Shown here in pieces: positions 1 through 7,480 of a DNA stretch of 64,000 nt (positions within the stretch are counted from its first letter, which is position 1; every line of letters starts with the position of its first letter). Position numbers and translations under genes: made by a program. Source of the DNA: Streptomyces triticagri (GTDB taxonomy: Bacteria; Actinomycetota; Actinomycetes; Streptomycetales; Streptomycetaceae); assembly GCF_003429565.1 (NCBI RefSeq), contig NZ_QUAK01000239.1, positions 119,386 through 183,385 on the forward strand. Direction: 5' to 3'. The notes beneath the pieces were generated by a model. The model was not told the DNA's origin. It saw only the letters and a list, made by a program, of their open reading frames with translations, and ran no database searches.

Positions 1-638
1 GCACCGGGCAGCGCACACAGCCGCTCCTGAAGGAACTCGGCGGCGCCGTCGTCCAGGTGGTTCGTCGGCTCGTCCAGGAGCAGCGCGGCCGGCTGCCGGA
101 TCAGCAGCGCCGCCAGAGCGAGCCGGCTGCGCTGCCCGCCGGCGAGCGAGCCCAGGGTCCGCCGCCGCGGGACGGAGCCGAGTCCGAGCCCGCCCAGGAC
201 GATCGAGGCACGCCGGTCCGCGTCCCAGGCGTCACGCTGCTGTGCCTGCTCCAGTTGCTCCGCGTACGCCGCGAGCAGCTCGCCGTGTGCCGGTGCGTCG
301 GGCGGGGTCGCGGCGAGTTCGCCGCCGATACGGTCGAGCCGCGCGAGGTCCTCTCGGGCCTCGCGCAGTGCGTCGTCCAGCACATCGGTCAGCGTCGCAG
401 CGGACGGATACGGCAACTCCTGGTGCAGGAAGCCGAGTTCGGCAGGGCGGTCGACGGAGCCGGCGTCCGGCTTCTCGACCCCGGCGAGCAGCCGCAGCAG
501 TGTCGACTTGCCCGAGCCGTTCTCCCCGATCAGACCGATCCGGTGACCGGGGGAGGCGGTGAGAGACACTCCGTCGAGTACGCGCCGGTTGCCGAGGGTG
601 TGCACGAGGTCATGGGCGAGCAGAGCAGGTACGGGCAT
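1..638 (-). CDS. ABC-F family ATP-binding protein (3' part beyond window)
   Basis: The first 212 codons of an ABC-F ATPase are present and the rest runs off the left edge. A complete first nucleotide-binding domain is visible: Walker A GENGSGKST near residue 40, signature SLAGGQRSRLALA near 170, and Walker B ALLLDEPTNHLD near 190. The last is the DEPTNHLD form typical of ABC-F proteins. No membrane segment is present. Family members act on the ribosome (translation factors or antibiotic resistance) and are not transporters. The ATG at 638 is the first Met in this frame. Whether this is a resistance or housekeeping ABC-F protein cannot be told without the second domain and the inter-domain linker. 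Confidence 0.85.
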   Translation of the reverse strand, partial: MPVPALLAHDLVHTLGNRRVLDGVSLTASPGHRIGLIGENGSGKSTLLRLLAGVEKPDAGSVDRPAELGFLHQELPYPSAATLTDVLDDALREAREDLARLDRIGGELAATPPDAPAHGELLAAYAEQLEQAQQRDAWDADRRASIVLGGLGLGSVPRRRTLGSLAGGQRSRLALAALLIRQPAALLLDEPTNHLDDGAAEFLQERLCALPG

Positions 639-711
639 GCGCGACCCTAACAACGGACACCGGTTCCCCTCCGGGAATTTCCGGCGCGAGCGCCGCTGCG
701 CCCGTACGCCC

Positions 712-2271
712 TCACGCCACCGGCTCGACCTGGCTGTGCTTCGGCGCCTTCGCGGTCACCATCACACCGGCCACCACACCCGCGAGCAGCATGATGCCGA
801 CCGCCCACCACAGGGCGACCGTGTAGCCGTGCACCACGCCCTCGGACGTGACGAGCCGACGCACGTCCTCGCCGGGCGGCCGGCCCGTCTCCGCGGCCGC
901 GTCCCGCAGACGGGAGGCGATGTACGCCGTCGAGGTGCTGGTCGCGATGGTGTTCAGGAGAGCCGTACCGATCGAACCGCCCACCTGCTGGGCCGTGTTG
1001 ACCGTCGCCGAGGTGACACCCGAGTCGCGCGGTGCGATGCCCGCCGTCGCGGTGGCGAACACCGGCATGAAGGTGAGTCCCATCCCGAGACCGATCAGCA
1101 GCATGCCCGGCAGTACGTGGCCCGCGTACTCGGAATGCACGGTGAGACCCGTGAGCAGCATCAGGCCGAGCGCCGCGAGCAGCATGCCCGGCACCATCAG
1201 CACCCGCGGCTGCACATGATGCAGCAGCCGGGCGGAGATCTGGGTGGAACCGACGATGATCGCGGCCGTCATCGGCAGGAACGCGAGCCCCGTCTTGACC
1301 GGCGAGTACTGCAGGATCACCTGGAGGTAGTAGGTCAGGAAGAGGAAGGTGCCGAACATGCCGATCGTCGCGAGTCCCATGGTCAGGAAGCAGCCGGCCC
1401 GCGAGCGGTCGCGGACGATGTGCAGCGGCAGCAGCGGACTGGCGGCCCGGTTCTGCCACCACACGAAACAGCCGAGCAGGACCGCGCCGCCGATCAGCAG
1501 ACCCAGGACGAGCCCGTCGCTCCAGCCACGCGGCTCCGCCTCGCTGAACCCGTAGACGATCGCGACCAGGCCGCCGCAGCCGAGCACCACACCGGGCACG
1601 TCGAGCCGCGCCTCCCGGTGCCCGGAGCGGTCGTGCAGCAGCGCGAACGCGCCGAAGACCGCGATCAGGGCGATGGGCACATTCACATACAGGCACCAGC
1701 GCCAGTCGAGATACTCCGTGAGCAGCCCGCCCGCGATCAGGCCGATCGCACTGCCGCCGCCCGCGAGCGCACCGTAGATCCCGAACGCCTTGCCCCGTTC
1801 CCTGGGATCGGTGAACGTCGTGGTCAGCAGAGACAGCGCGGAGGGGGCGAGCACCGCCGCGAAGACGCCCTGCAGCGCCCGCGCCGCGAACAGCATCCCC
1901 GGACTGCCGGCGGCGCCACCGAGCGCGGACGCGGCGGCGAATCCGATCAGACCGATGACGAAGGTCCGCTTGCGGCCCACCAGATCGGCGACCCGGCCGC
2001 CGAGCAGCAGCAGGCCACCGAAGGCGAGCGTGTACGCGGTGATCACCCACTGTCGATTGCCGTCGGACATGCCGAGCTCGCGCTGTGCGGAGGGGAGTGC
2101 GATGTTCACGATCGTCGCGTCGAGCACGACCATCAACTGCGCGAGGGCGATGACGACGAGGCCCCACCAGCGCCGTGGATCGGGGGCGTCCCGGGAGCTT
2201 GTGAGCGGACCTTCACTGCCGGCGGTGGTCGGGCCGGGTATCGGCCCCGGGGTGTCAGGTGCGGAACCCAT
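712..2271 (-). CDS. MFS drug:H+ antiporter, DHA2 (EmrB/QacA) type
   Basis: A 519-residue integral membrane protein with about 14 hydrophobic segments, the DHA2 size. Segment 1 carries the family motif LDATIVNIALPSAQ, and the loop after segment 2 carries GGRVADLVGRKR, the MFS motif A. A proline- and glycine-rich, probably cytoplasmic, tail of about 35 residues precedes segment 1. The longer frame upstream lacks a sensible start, so the ATG at 2271 is preferred. The likely role is proton-driven export of a hydrophobic drug or metabolite; the substrate cannot be read from sequence. The gene stands alone between an ABC-F ATPase and a universal stress protein. No TetR or MarR regulator is adjacent. 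Confidence 0.88.
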   Translation of the reverse strand: MGSAPDTPGPIPGPTTAGSEGPLTSSRDAPDPRRWWGLVVIALAQLMVVLDATIVNIALPSAQRELGMSDGNRQWVITAYTLAFGGLLLLGGRVADLVGRKRTFVIGLIGFAAASALGGAAGSPGMLFAARALQGVFAAVLAPSALSLLTTTFTDPRERGKAFGIYGALAGGGSAIGLIAGGLLTEYLDWRWCLYVNVPIALIAVFGAFALLHDRSGHREARLDVPGVVLGCGGLVAIVYGFSEAEPRGWSDGLVLGLLIGGAVLLGCFVWWQNRAASPLLPLHIVRDRSRAGCFLTMGLATIGMFGTFLFLTYYLQVILQYSPVKTGLAFLPMTAAIIVGSTQISARLLHHVQPRVLMVPGMLLAALGLMLLTGLTVHSEYAGHVLPGMLLIGLGMGLTFMPVFATATAGIAPRDSGVTSATVNTAQQVGGSIGTALLNTIATSTSTAYIASRLRDAAAETGRPPGEDVRRLVTSEGVVHGYTVALWWAVGIMLLAGVVAGVMVTAKAPKHSQVEPVA

Positions 2272-2344
2272 GCAGTCCAGGACAGCACAGAAGGCAGGGG
2301 TCCGCGCGACGTGGCAGAACGTGATCCGTGCGGCGTCCGTACGG

Positions 2345-3274
2345 CTAAGGGGCGGCGGGCCGTACGACGGCCACCGGGCTGTGCGCATGGTGCAGCAGGG
2401 CCTGGCTGACCGAACCGAGCAGCAGCCCGGTGAAGCCCCCGCGCCCACGGGCCCCCACGACCACCAGGCCCGCGCCCTCGCTCGCCGCGATCAGGGCCTC
2501 GCGTGCACCGCCCTTGACCACCCGGTGCTCCACCTTCACATCCGGATGCTCCGCGGCCCGGCCGGCCATCGACTCGGCGAGGAGCCGCTCCTCGCCCGCG
2601 GCGAGCGCACCCGGCTCGGCCGCGTACGGCTCCGCGGGGTCCGCCGGCGCAGGCGCCTGCACCGACCAGTCGCTCCAGGCGTGCAGGGCCAGGATCCCGG
2701 TTCCGTGCAGCGCGGCGTGCGCGAAGGCGAAGTCGATCGCCGCCCGGCCGGCGGGCGACCCGTCCACACCGAGCACCACACGGCCGTCGCCCTGCGCGGA
2801 CTGCTCGCGGACGACCAGGAGAGGGCAGTGGCTGTGCGCGGACAGATGCACCGCGGTCGAGCCGACCAGGAGACCGATGAAGCCGCCCATGCCCCGGCTG
2901 CCGACCACGATCAAGCGCGCGGAGCGGGACTCGGCCTCGAGCGCGGTGAGCGCCTCACCGTTCACCACCGCCTGCGTCACCGTCACATCGGGAGCCGCGG
3001 CCCGGGCCCGCTGCACGGCCTCCGTCACGGTCTGCCGGGCGAGATTCCGCAGCCCGCCCTCCGCCGGGCCGAGCGCCGAAGGGCCGAGCGGCACATGCAG
3101 CGCCGGCCAGACGAAGACGTGCACGACCCGCAGCGAGCAGCCGCGCAGCGCCGCCTCCCGGGCCGCGGTGTCCACGGCGTGCAACGCCGAAGCGGACCCG
3201 TCCACCCCCACCACGACCGGCGGACCGGCCGAGGCATCGGGTTCGGGACTCGGGGCGTCCTCGCTCGTGGTCAT
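2345..3274 (-). CDS. Tandem-domain universal stress protein
   Basis: 309 residues containing two UspA domains (about 18-160 and 165-309). Both carry the nucleotide-binding pattern: the first has VVVGVDGS and GSRGMGGFIGLLVGST, the second has VVLGVDGS and GARGRGGFTGLLLGSVSQ. This suggests both halves bind ATP. The start at 3274 gives an N terminus that is a short acidic linker before beta-1. A frame extension to 3520 overlaps the next gene and was not used. Tandem Usps of this kind belong to hypoxia and dormancy regulons in mycobacteria and Streptomyces, and the neighbouring Acg-type nitroreductases fit that picture. Its precise stress signal is inferred from context only. Confidence 0.9.
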   Translation of the reverse strand: MTTSEDAPSPEPDASAGPPVVVGVDGSASALHAVDTAAREAALRGCSLRVVHVFVWPALHVPLGPSALGPAEGGLRNLARQTVTEAVQRARAAAPDVTVTQAVVNGEALTALEAESRSARLIVVGSRGMGGFIGLLVGSTAVHLSAHSHCPLLVVREQSAQGDGRVVLGVDGSPAGRAAIDFAFAHAALHGTGILALHAWSDWSVQAPAPADPAEPYAAEPGALAAGEERLLAESMAGRAAEHPDVKVEHRVVKGGAREALIAASEGAGLVVVGARGRGGFTGLLLGSVSQALLHHAHSPVAVVRPAAP

Positions 3275-3378
3275 CGCGGGATTCCTTTCGTCTGGCGGAC
3301 GGCGCGCGGTGCGGCGCGGCCGTGCTGTCGGCGAGGGAGGGGACCAGTTCCGGACCGAGAAGCCGAGGAGCCGCCCGG

Positions 3379-4428
3379 TCAGTCCTCCACCGTCAGTACG
3401 TCCGTCACCGGGCGGCGCTCCGTCGGGACGCCGGCGGGACCGTAGCCGAGCCGGATCACCATCTGGACCGGTCCCGAGTCCGTCTGCGGATCGCGCACCG
3501 CCCAGCGCAGGGCGTCCCATTCGAGGGCAGCCGTGGCGAGCGAGGTGGCGATCCCGTCCTGGGTGGCCTGCAGCAGTACGCGCTCGAGGGCCTGGCCCGC
3601 CCGCAGCCAGTCGCGCGCGCCGTCTCCCGTCGTCCCGAGCAGCGCGAGCTGGGGATCGGCCTCGAACTTCGCGCCCGGACGATCGGCCGGTGCGTCCGGG
3701 CCCTCGAAGTCGCGCACGGGAGCACCGCCCGACCGCTGACGCGGCCCGAGCGCCTCGCGCGGCAGGCCCGAATCGGCGGGACGTCCGTCGCCCACCCAGT
3801 GCTCCAGATCGGATCGCCGGTCCGGGTCGGCCTCCTCGCGCAGCTCCGCCTCGCGGGACAGGGCGAGCACCATTTCGTTGTGACCCGGGTCCGGGAAAAC
3901 CAGACGGGCCCCTTCGAGCAGGGCGGCCCGGCGCAGTCCGTCACGGAGTGCCGCGTCCACCGGTTCGGCGCCGAACGGCTCCCGGCTGCTGTGCCGGTCT
4001 CGCAACACGGCGTGCAGTTCGGTGAGTTCGTCGAGCTCCGACCGTACGGAGGGATCGGCGTCGTCGCCTCCCGGGGGCCGGGCACCGGCACCGGAGCCGG
4101 TGACCTCGCCGAAGTCGACCTCGGCGAGGAGGTCCGGGTCGCCCGGATCGGGGAGCAGTCGCACGGCCGGATCGAGGCCGGCCCGCGCGGCCGCGGAGAC
4201 CCGCAGATTGAACAGCGCGGCCCCGCCGGCCAGGTGCAGGCCGCGCCCCTCGGGATCGACGTGCGGCAGCGCCCTCGAGCGGTCGGCGCGCACCTGCAGC
4301 GTCCTTCGCGCGCGGTCCGCGCGGAAGCTCCACGGCTGGGAGTTGTGCAGCGACGGCGCCGTCACGGCGTCCGCCACGAAGTCCCTCAGCTCCTGGTCGG
4401 TCGGGGTGCGGGAATTGTCCGGAGTCAC
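3379..4428 (-). CDS. Acg-family FMN-binding nitroreductase-like protein
   Basis: 349 residues related to Mycobacterium Rv2032/Acg. The N-terminal signature TAPSLHNSQPWSF is the nitroreductase-fold FMN-binding segment, and the C terminus has the VQMVIRLGYGPAG strand. The fold looks like two fused nitroreductase halves. Acg itself is reported to bind FMN without normal nitroreductase activity, so catalysis here is uncertain. The GTG at 4428 was chosen because AAAGGA lies 9 nt upstream; an ATG at 4488 would add 20 residues of non-family sequence. A second paralogue lies at 6115-7158. A DosR-like inverted repeat lies about 40 bp upstream. Confidence 0.82.
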   Translation of the reverse strand: MTPDNSRTPTDQELRDFVADAVTAPSLHNSQPWSFRADRARRTLQVRADRSRALPHVDPEGRGLHLAGGAALFNLRVSAAARAGLDPAVRLLPDPGDPDLLAEVDFGEVTGSGAGARPPGGDDADPSVRSELDELTELHAVLRDRHSSREPFGAEPVDAALRDGLRRAALLEGARLVFPDPGHNEMVLALSREAELREEADPDRRSDLEHWVGDGRPADSGLPREALGPRQRSGGAPVRDFEGPDAPADRPGAKFEADPQLALLGTTGDGARDWLRAGQALERVLLQATQDGIATSLATAALEWDALRWAVRDPQTDSGPVQMVIRLGYGPAGVPTERRPVTDVLTVED

Positions 4429-4458
4429 CTTCCAGCGTCCTTTCCGCCCCGGCGAACA

Positions 4459-4478
4459 GAGGGGGCATACGTCCCTTC
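4459..4478. promoter_or_regulatory. Candidate DosR/OsdR-like box
   Basis: The core GGGGCATACGTCCC (4462-4475) matches the mycobacterial DosR core GGGACTWWAGTCCC at 11 of 14 positions. It sits about 40 bp upstream of the preferred start of the Acg-like gene. The flanking TT and AA positions of the full 20-bp box are not conserved. Related partial boxes occur before the thiolase and in the 7.2-7.5 kb gap. The site is inferred by eye. Confidence 0.4.
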
Positions 4479-4539
4479 TGTCCATCATCGGCGAGGACCC
4501 GCCGACTCACCAGGCCGGCTGATTCACGGGGCCCGGCCG

Positions 4540-5754
4540 TCAGCGCTCCAGGACCAGTGCCAGGCCCTGCCCTACGCCGATGCACAGCGCCGCGACCGCC
4601 GTGCCGCTGCCCGCCGCGGCCAGCTGGTGCGCCGCGGTGCCCGCGAGACGGGCCCCGGATGCACCGAGTGGATGGCCGAGTGCGATCGCGCCGCCCAACG
4701 GGTTGACCACGTCAGGGTCGCATTCCGGCCACTCGGCGAGGCAGCCGAGCACCTGGGCGGCGAACGCCTCGTTCAGCTCGAGCGACGTCAGGTCGCCGAA
4801 GCTCCGGCCCGCCTTCGTCAGGGCCCGTTCCACCGCGGGCACCGGTGCCAGACCGAACCAGTGCGGCTCCACGGCCGCCACCCCGGTCGCCGAGATCCGG
4901 GCGAGCGGCTCGCGGCCGACCGCCTTCAGACCGGCCTCGTCGGTGAGCAGCAGAGCGGACGCACCGTCGTTGAGCGGAGAGGCGTTACCCGCCGTGACCG
5001 TACCGCCGTCCTCGCGGAACGACGGCCTCAGCCTGCCCATGGCGTCCGCCGAAGCGTCCGCGCGCACGCATTCGTCGCGGTCGACGAGCACCGGGTCGCC
5101 CTTGCGCTTCGGCACCTCCACCGGTGCGATCTCACCGTCGAAGTGCCCCGCCGCCTGCGCCGCTGCCGCCTTGCGGTGCGAGGAGAGGGCGAAGGCGTCC
5201 TGCTGCTCGCGGGTGATCCGGTGCTTGTCGGCGATGAGTTCGGCGGACTCGCCGAGCGGGATCGTCCACTGCGGCTCCATCCGCGGGTTGACCATCCGCC
5301 AGCCGAGCGTGGTCGAGTACAGCTCGGTGTGGCCGGCCGGGAAGGCCTGGCCGGACTTGGGCAGTACGTAGGGGGCGCGGGACATCGACTCGACGCCGCC
5401 GGCCAGGACCACGGAAGCGTCGCCGAGCGCGATGGCGCGGGCGCCCTGCACGACGGCCTCCAGGCCGCTCGCACACAGGCGGTTCACGGTCACGCCCGGC
5501 ACCGAGACCGGGAGGCCGGCGAGCAGGCCTGCCATGCGGGCCACGTTGCGGTTCTCCTCGCCGGCGCCGTTGGCGTTCCCGTAGTAGATGTCGCCGATCA
5601 GGCCCGGGTCGAGGTCCGGTGAACGGTCGAGCAGGGCCCGCAGGATGTGTGCGGCAAGGTCGTCGGGGCGTACGGGGGAGAGGCTCCCGGCGTACTTGCC
5701 GAACGGGGTTCGGACGGCGTCGACGATGTAGACGTCCCTGCTCGGCTGGTTCAT
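4540..5754 (-). CDS. Acetyl-CoA C-acyltransferase (thiolase, PcaF/FadA type)
   Basis: 404 residues, full length for a degradative thiolase. The nucleophilic cysteine is in NRLCASGLEA (about residue 90), the histidine in ALGHPLGASGARL (about 358), and the second active-site cysteine in ALCIGVGQGLA near the C terminus. The start at 5754 opens with RDVYIVDAVRTPFGKY, the canonical thiolase N terminus. The closest visible resemblance is to beta-ketoadipyl-CoA thiolases, but no pca or paa gene lies nearby. A general role in 3-ketoacyl-CoA cleavage is safer. It is flanked by two Acg-like genes in the same orientation, and a DosR-like half site lies 37-56 bp upstream. Confidence 0.9.
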   Translation of the reverse strand: MNQPSRDVYIVDAVRTPFGKYAGSLSPVRPDDLAAHILRALLDRSPDLDPGLIGDIYYGNANGAGEENRNVARMAGLLAGLPVSVPGVTVNRLCASGLEAVVQGARAIALGDASVVLAGGVESMSRAPYVLPKSGQAFPAGHTELYSTTLGWRMVNPRMEPQWTIPLGESAELIADKHRITREQQDAFALSSHRKAAAAQAAGHFDGEIAPVEVPKRKGDPVLVDRDECVRADASADAMGRLRPSFREDGGTVTAGNASPLNDGASALLLTDEAGLKAVGREPLARISATGVAAVEPHWFGLAPVPAVERALTKAGRSFGDLTSLELNEAFAAQVLGCLAEWPECDPDVVNPLGGAIALGHPLGASGARLAGTAAHQLAAAGSGTAVAALCIGVGQGLALVLER

Positions 5755-5790
5755 CGGGCGGCTCCTTCACGAGGTCTGTTGGCACAGGCT

Positions 5791-5810
5791 TTCGGGGTGA
5801 CCGGACCAAA
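5791..5810. promoter_or_regulatory. Candidate DosR/OsdR-like box upstream of thiolase
   Basis: TTCGGGGTGACCGGACCAAA matches 12 of 20 positions of the mycobacterial DosR consensus. These include a full TTCGGG left flank and an AA right end, while the centre is poor. It is placed where an activator would sit for the thiolase gene. Weak on its own; it gains value only from similar sites at 4459 and 7341. Confidence 0.25.
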
Positions 5811-5813
5811 ATC

Positions 5814-6067
5814 AAGCCCGCCCGGCACGTGAGGACGGGGTCGTCCTGGCCAATTCAGCCGGTCCGGCATTTGAGGACGAGGCCGCCAGGCCGACAAAAC
5901 AAGCCCGTCCGGCGTTTGAGGACGAGGCCGCCAGGCCGATGCCTGGAACCGGAACGGCCCTGGACGGGACTTGTCCTCAATCGCCGGACGGGCTGAATGA
6001 TGCCCTCAAACGCCGGGCGGGCTGAGAGATGGCCTGGACGGCCTTGTCCTCAATCGCCGGACCGGCT
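5814..6067. repeat. Six-copy REP-like array, three direct and three inverted
   Basis: Three copies on the top strand (5814-5836, 5856-5878, 5901-5923) follow the pattern AGCCCGTCCGGCGTTTGAGGAC. Three copies (5973-5994, 6003-6023, 6046-6067) read as its reverse complement, GTCCTCAATCGCCGGACGGGCT. Copies 2 and 3 also share the 15-bp extension GAGGCCGCCAGGCCG. A decayed seventh unit may follow near 6074. The array fills the gap between the thiolase and the second Acg-like gene and can fold into a large cruciform or stem. It resembles palindromic intergenic elements that recur in Streptomyces genomes. No ORF of its own and no terminal inverted repeats of an IS were seen. Confidence 0.85.
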
Positions 6068-6114
6068 GAAAGAAGCGCCGGACCTCCTGAAGGATGCCCC
6101 CCGGGGGGCTCGCC

Positions 6115-7158
6115 CTACCCGTTGGTGAACGACAGGACCTCGTCGACCCGTCGACGCCTCGTCGCCGGCCCCTCCGGCCCGTACCCGAAACGGATCACCA
6201 TCTGAACGAACCCGAGCCCCGCCGAGGGATCCCGCACCGCCCACCGAATCCCGTCCTCCTCGAGGACATGCGTGGCCACCGACGTGGCGAGCCCGTCCAG
6301 CGTCGCCCTGAGCAGCACACGCTCCATGGCCTGCCCCGCCCGCAGCCAGTCCTCGGGCCGATCGCGCACCGTCCCGATCAGCGCGAGCTGAGCAGACTCC
6401 TCGAAGCGCACCGACTCCCGGAGCGGCCCGGCACCCGTGGGATCGAAATCGCGCACCGGCGCCCCACCACCGCGCGGCCGCGGCCCGAAGGCGAAGGCGG
6501 GGATGCCGTCGCGCCGGCGGCCGCCACCGACCGCCGGGTCACCGGTCCATCGCCCGAGCTCGGCCCGCCGCGCGGGATCGTCGGACTCCCGCATCTCGGC
6601 CTCGGCGGCGAGCGATGCGATCGTCTGGCAGTGGAACGGGTCGGGGAAGGCGAGCCGAGTGCCTTCGACGAGCGCCGCCCCGCGCAGCCCGTCCAGCAGG
6701 GCCGGGGCGACACGCTCGTCACTGAACGGCGCGCGGCTCGTGTGCCGCCGCAGCAGCGCGGGATGCAGATCGCTCAGCTCACGGACGTCACGCGCCGGCT
6801 CCCCCTCATCGGCCGCGGCCGCGAGCGACTCGCCCAGGTGGACCTCGGCGGACAGGAGGGGGTCACGGGGATCGGGGAGCAGCCGGGTCTCGGGCACGCG
6901 CCCCGAGCGGGCCACGGCGACTCGCAGATTGAACAGGGCGGCGCCCACGCTGATGTGCAGCGACCGCAGCGAAGGGTCGGCGGCCGCCATCCGCCGGGAC
7001 GGATCGGCCCGCACCTGCAGCACCTCGCGTCGCCGGTCGTAGCGGAACAACCAGGGCTGCGAATTGTGCAGGGACGGCGCCGTCGTGGCCGCCCGGACGA
7101 ACTCGGCGACCTGATCGGCATCGAGGGCGGGCGAGGGCGTCCGACGGCGGAATGGCAT
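6115..7158 (-). CDS. Acg-family FMN-binding nitroreductase-like protein (second copy)
   Basis: 347 residues, clearly paralogous to the product of 3379-4428. It shares TAPSLHNSQPW near the N terminus, LRVADPSR-type FMN contacts, a central SRAPFSDE segment and the C-terminal FVQMVIRFGYGPEG strand. The ATG at 7158 has AGGAGG six nt upstream. The longer frame to 7416 lacks a ribosome-binding site and is not conserved. Two Acg copies around one thiolase suggest duplication within a stress-responsive island. Catalytic activity is uncertain for this family. Confidence 0.85.
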   Translation of the reverse strand: MPFRRRTPSPALDADQVAEFVRAATTAPSLHNSQPWLFRYDRRREVLQVRADPSRRMAAADPSLRSLHISVGAALFNLRVAVARSGRVPETRLLPDPRDPLLSAEVHLGESLAAAADEGEPARDVRELSDLHPALLRRHTSRAPFSDERVAPALLDGLRGAALVEGTRLAFPDPFHCQTIASLAAEAEMRESDDPARRAELGRWTGDPAVGGGRRRDGIPAFAFGPRPRGGGAPVRDFDPTGAGPLRESVRFEESAQLALIGTVRDRPEDWLRAGQAMERVLLRATLDGLATSVATHVLEEDGIRWAVRDPSAGLGFVQMVIRFGYGPEGPATRRRRVDEVLSFTNG

Positions 7159-7213
7159 CGCTCCTCCTGGCGTTCGCGGCGCCCGCGGTGGCGCCGGCGA
7201 CGGCCGGTTCCCA

Positions 7214-7262
7214 CAACCGTGCCGTACGAGTTCCTGCAACCGTGCAGTACGAGCATCTCGTA
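7214..7262. repeat. 17-bp direct repeat ending in a TACGAG palindrome
   Basis: CAACCGTGCCGTACGAG (7214-7230) recurs as CAACCGTGCAGTACGAG (7237-7253), one mismatch, period 23 bp. The second copy runs into the inverted repeat TACGAG-CAT-CTCGTA (7248-7262). It lies 55-105 bp upstream of the Acg-like start at 7158, in the 322-bp gap shared with the divergent phosphatase gene. It looks like a regulator binding site; the regulator is unknown. Confidence 0.5.
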
Positions 7263-7340
7263 CAACATTCAACTTCGCATCGGATGGTCCGGTCCCGACA
7301 GGGCAGTAAGTACGCGGTGAGCGGCAAAAGGCCCACCCGA

Positions 7341-7360
7341 TTCGGGACTTGTGGCCCTGG
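7341..7360. promoter_or_regulatory. Candidate DosR/OsdR-like box in divergent promoter region
   Basis: TTCGGGACTTGTGGCCCTGG matches 14 of 20 positions of the DosR consensus TTSGGGACTWWAGTCCCSAA, including a perfect left half TTCGGGACT. It lies about 120 bp before the phosphatase start and about 180 bp before the second Acg-like gene. Apart from this box and the repeat at 7214-7262, the gap 7159-7480 shows nothing further that I can support. Confidence 0.4.
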
Positions 7361-7480
7361 TCGCGGCCCTCGCGCCGCCGCGCCGCTCGCCCGTCCGCTT
7401 TACCGTCCATTGGCACGTATGCCCCGGTATTCCTACAGTGATCACAGGATCCTCAGTTCACAGGAAGCAGTTCCGCAGCC

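Noticed and set aside
5814..6067. Possible CRISPR array
   Set aside because: Spacing between units is irregular, copies occur in both orientations and no cas genes are present. It fits a palindromic intergenic repeat.
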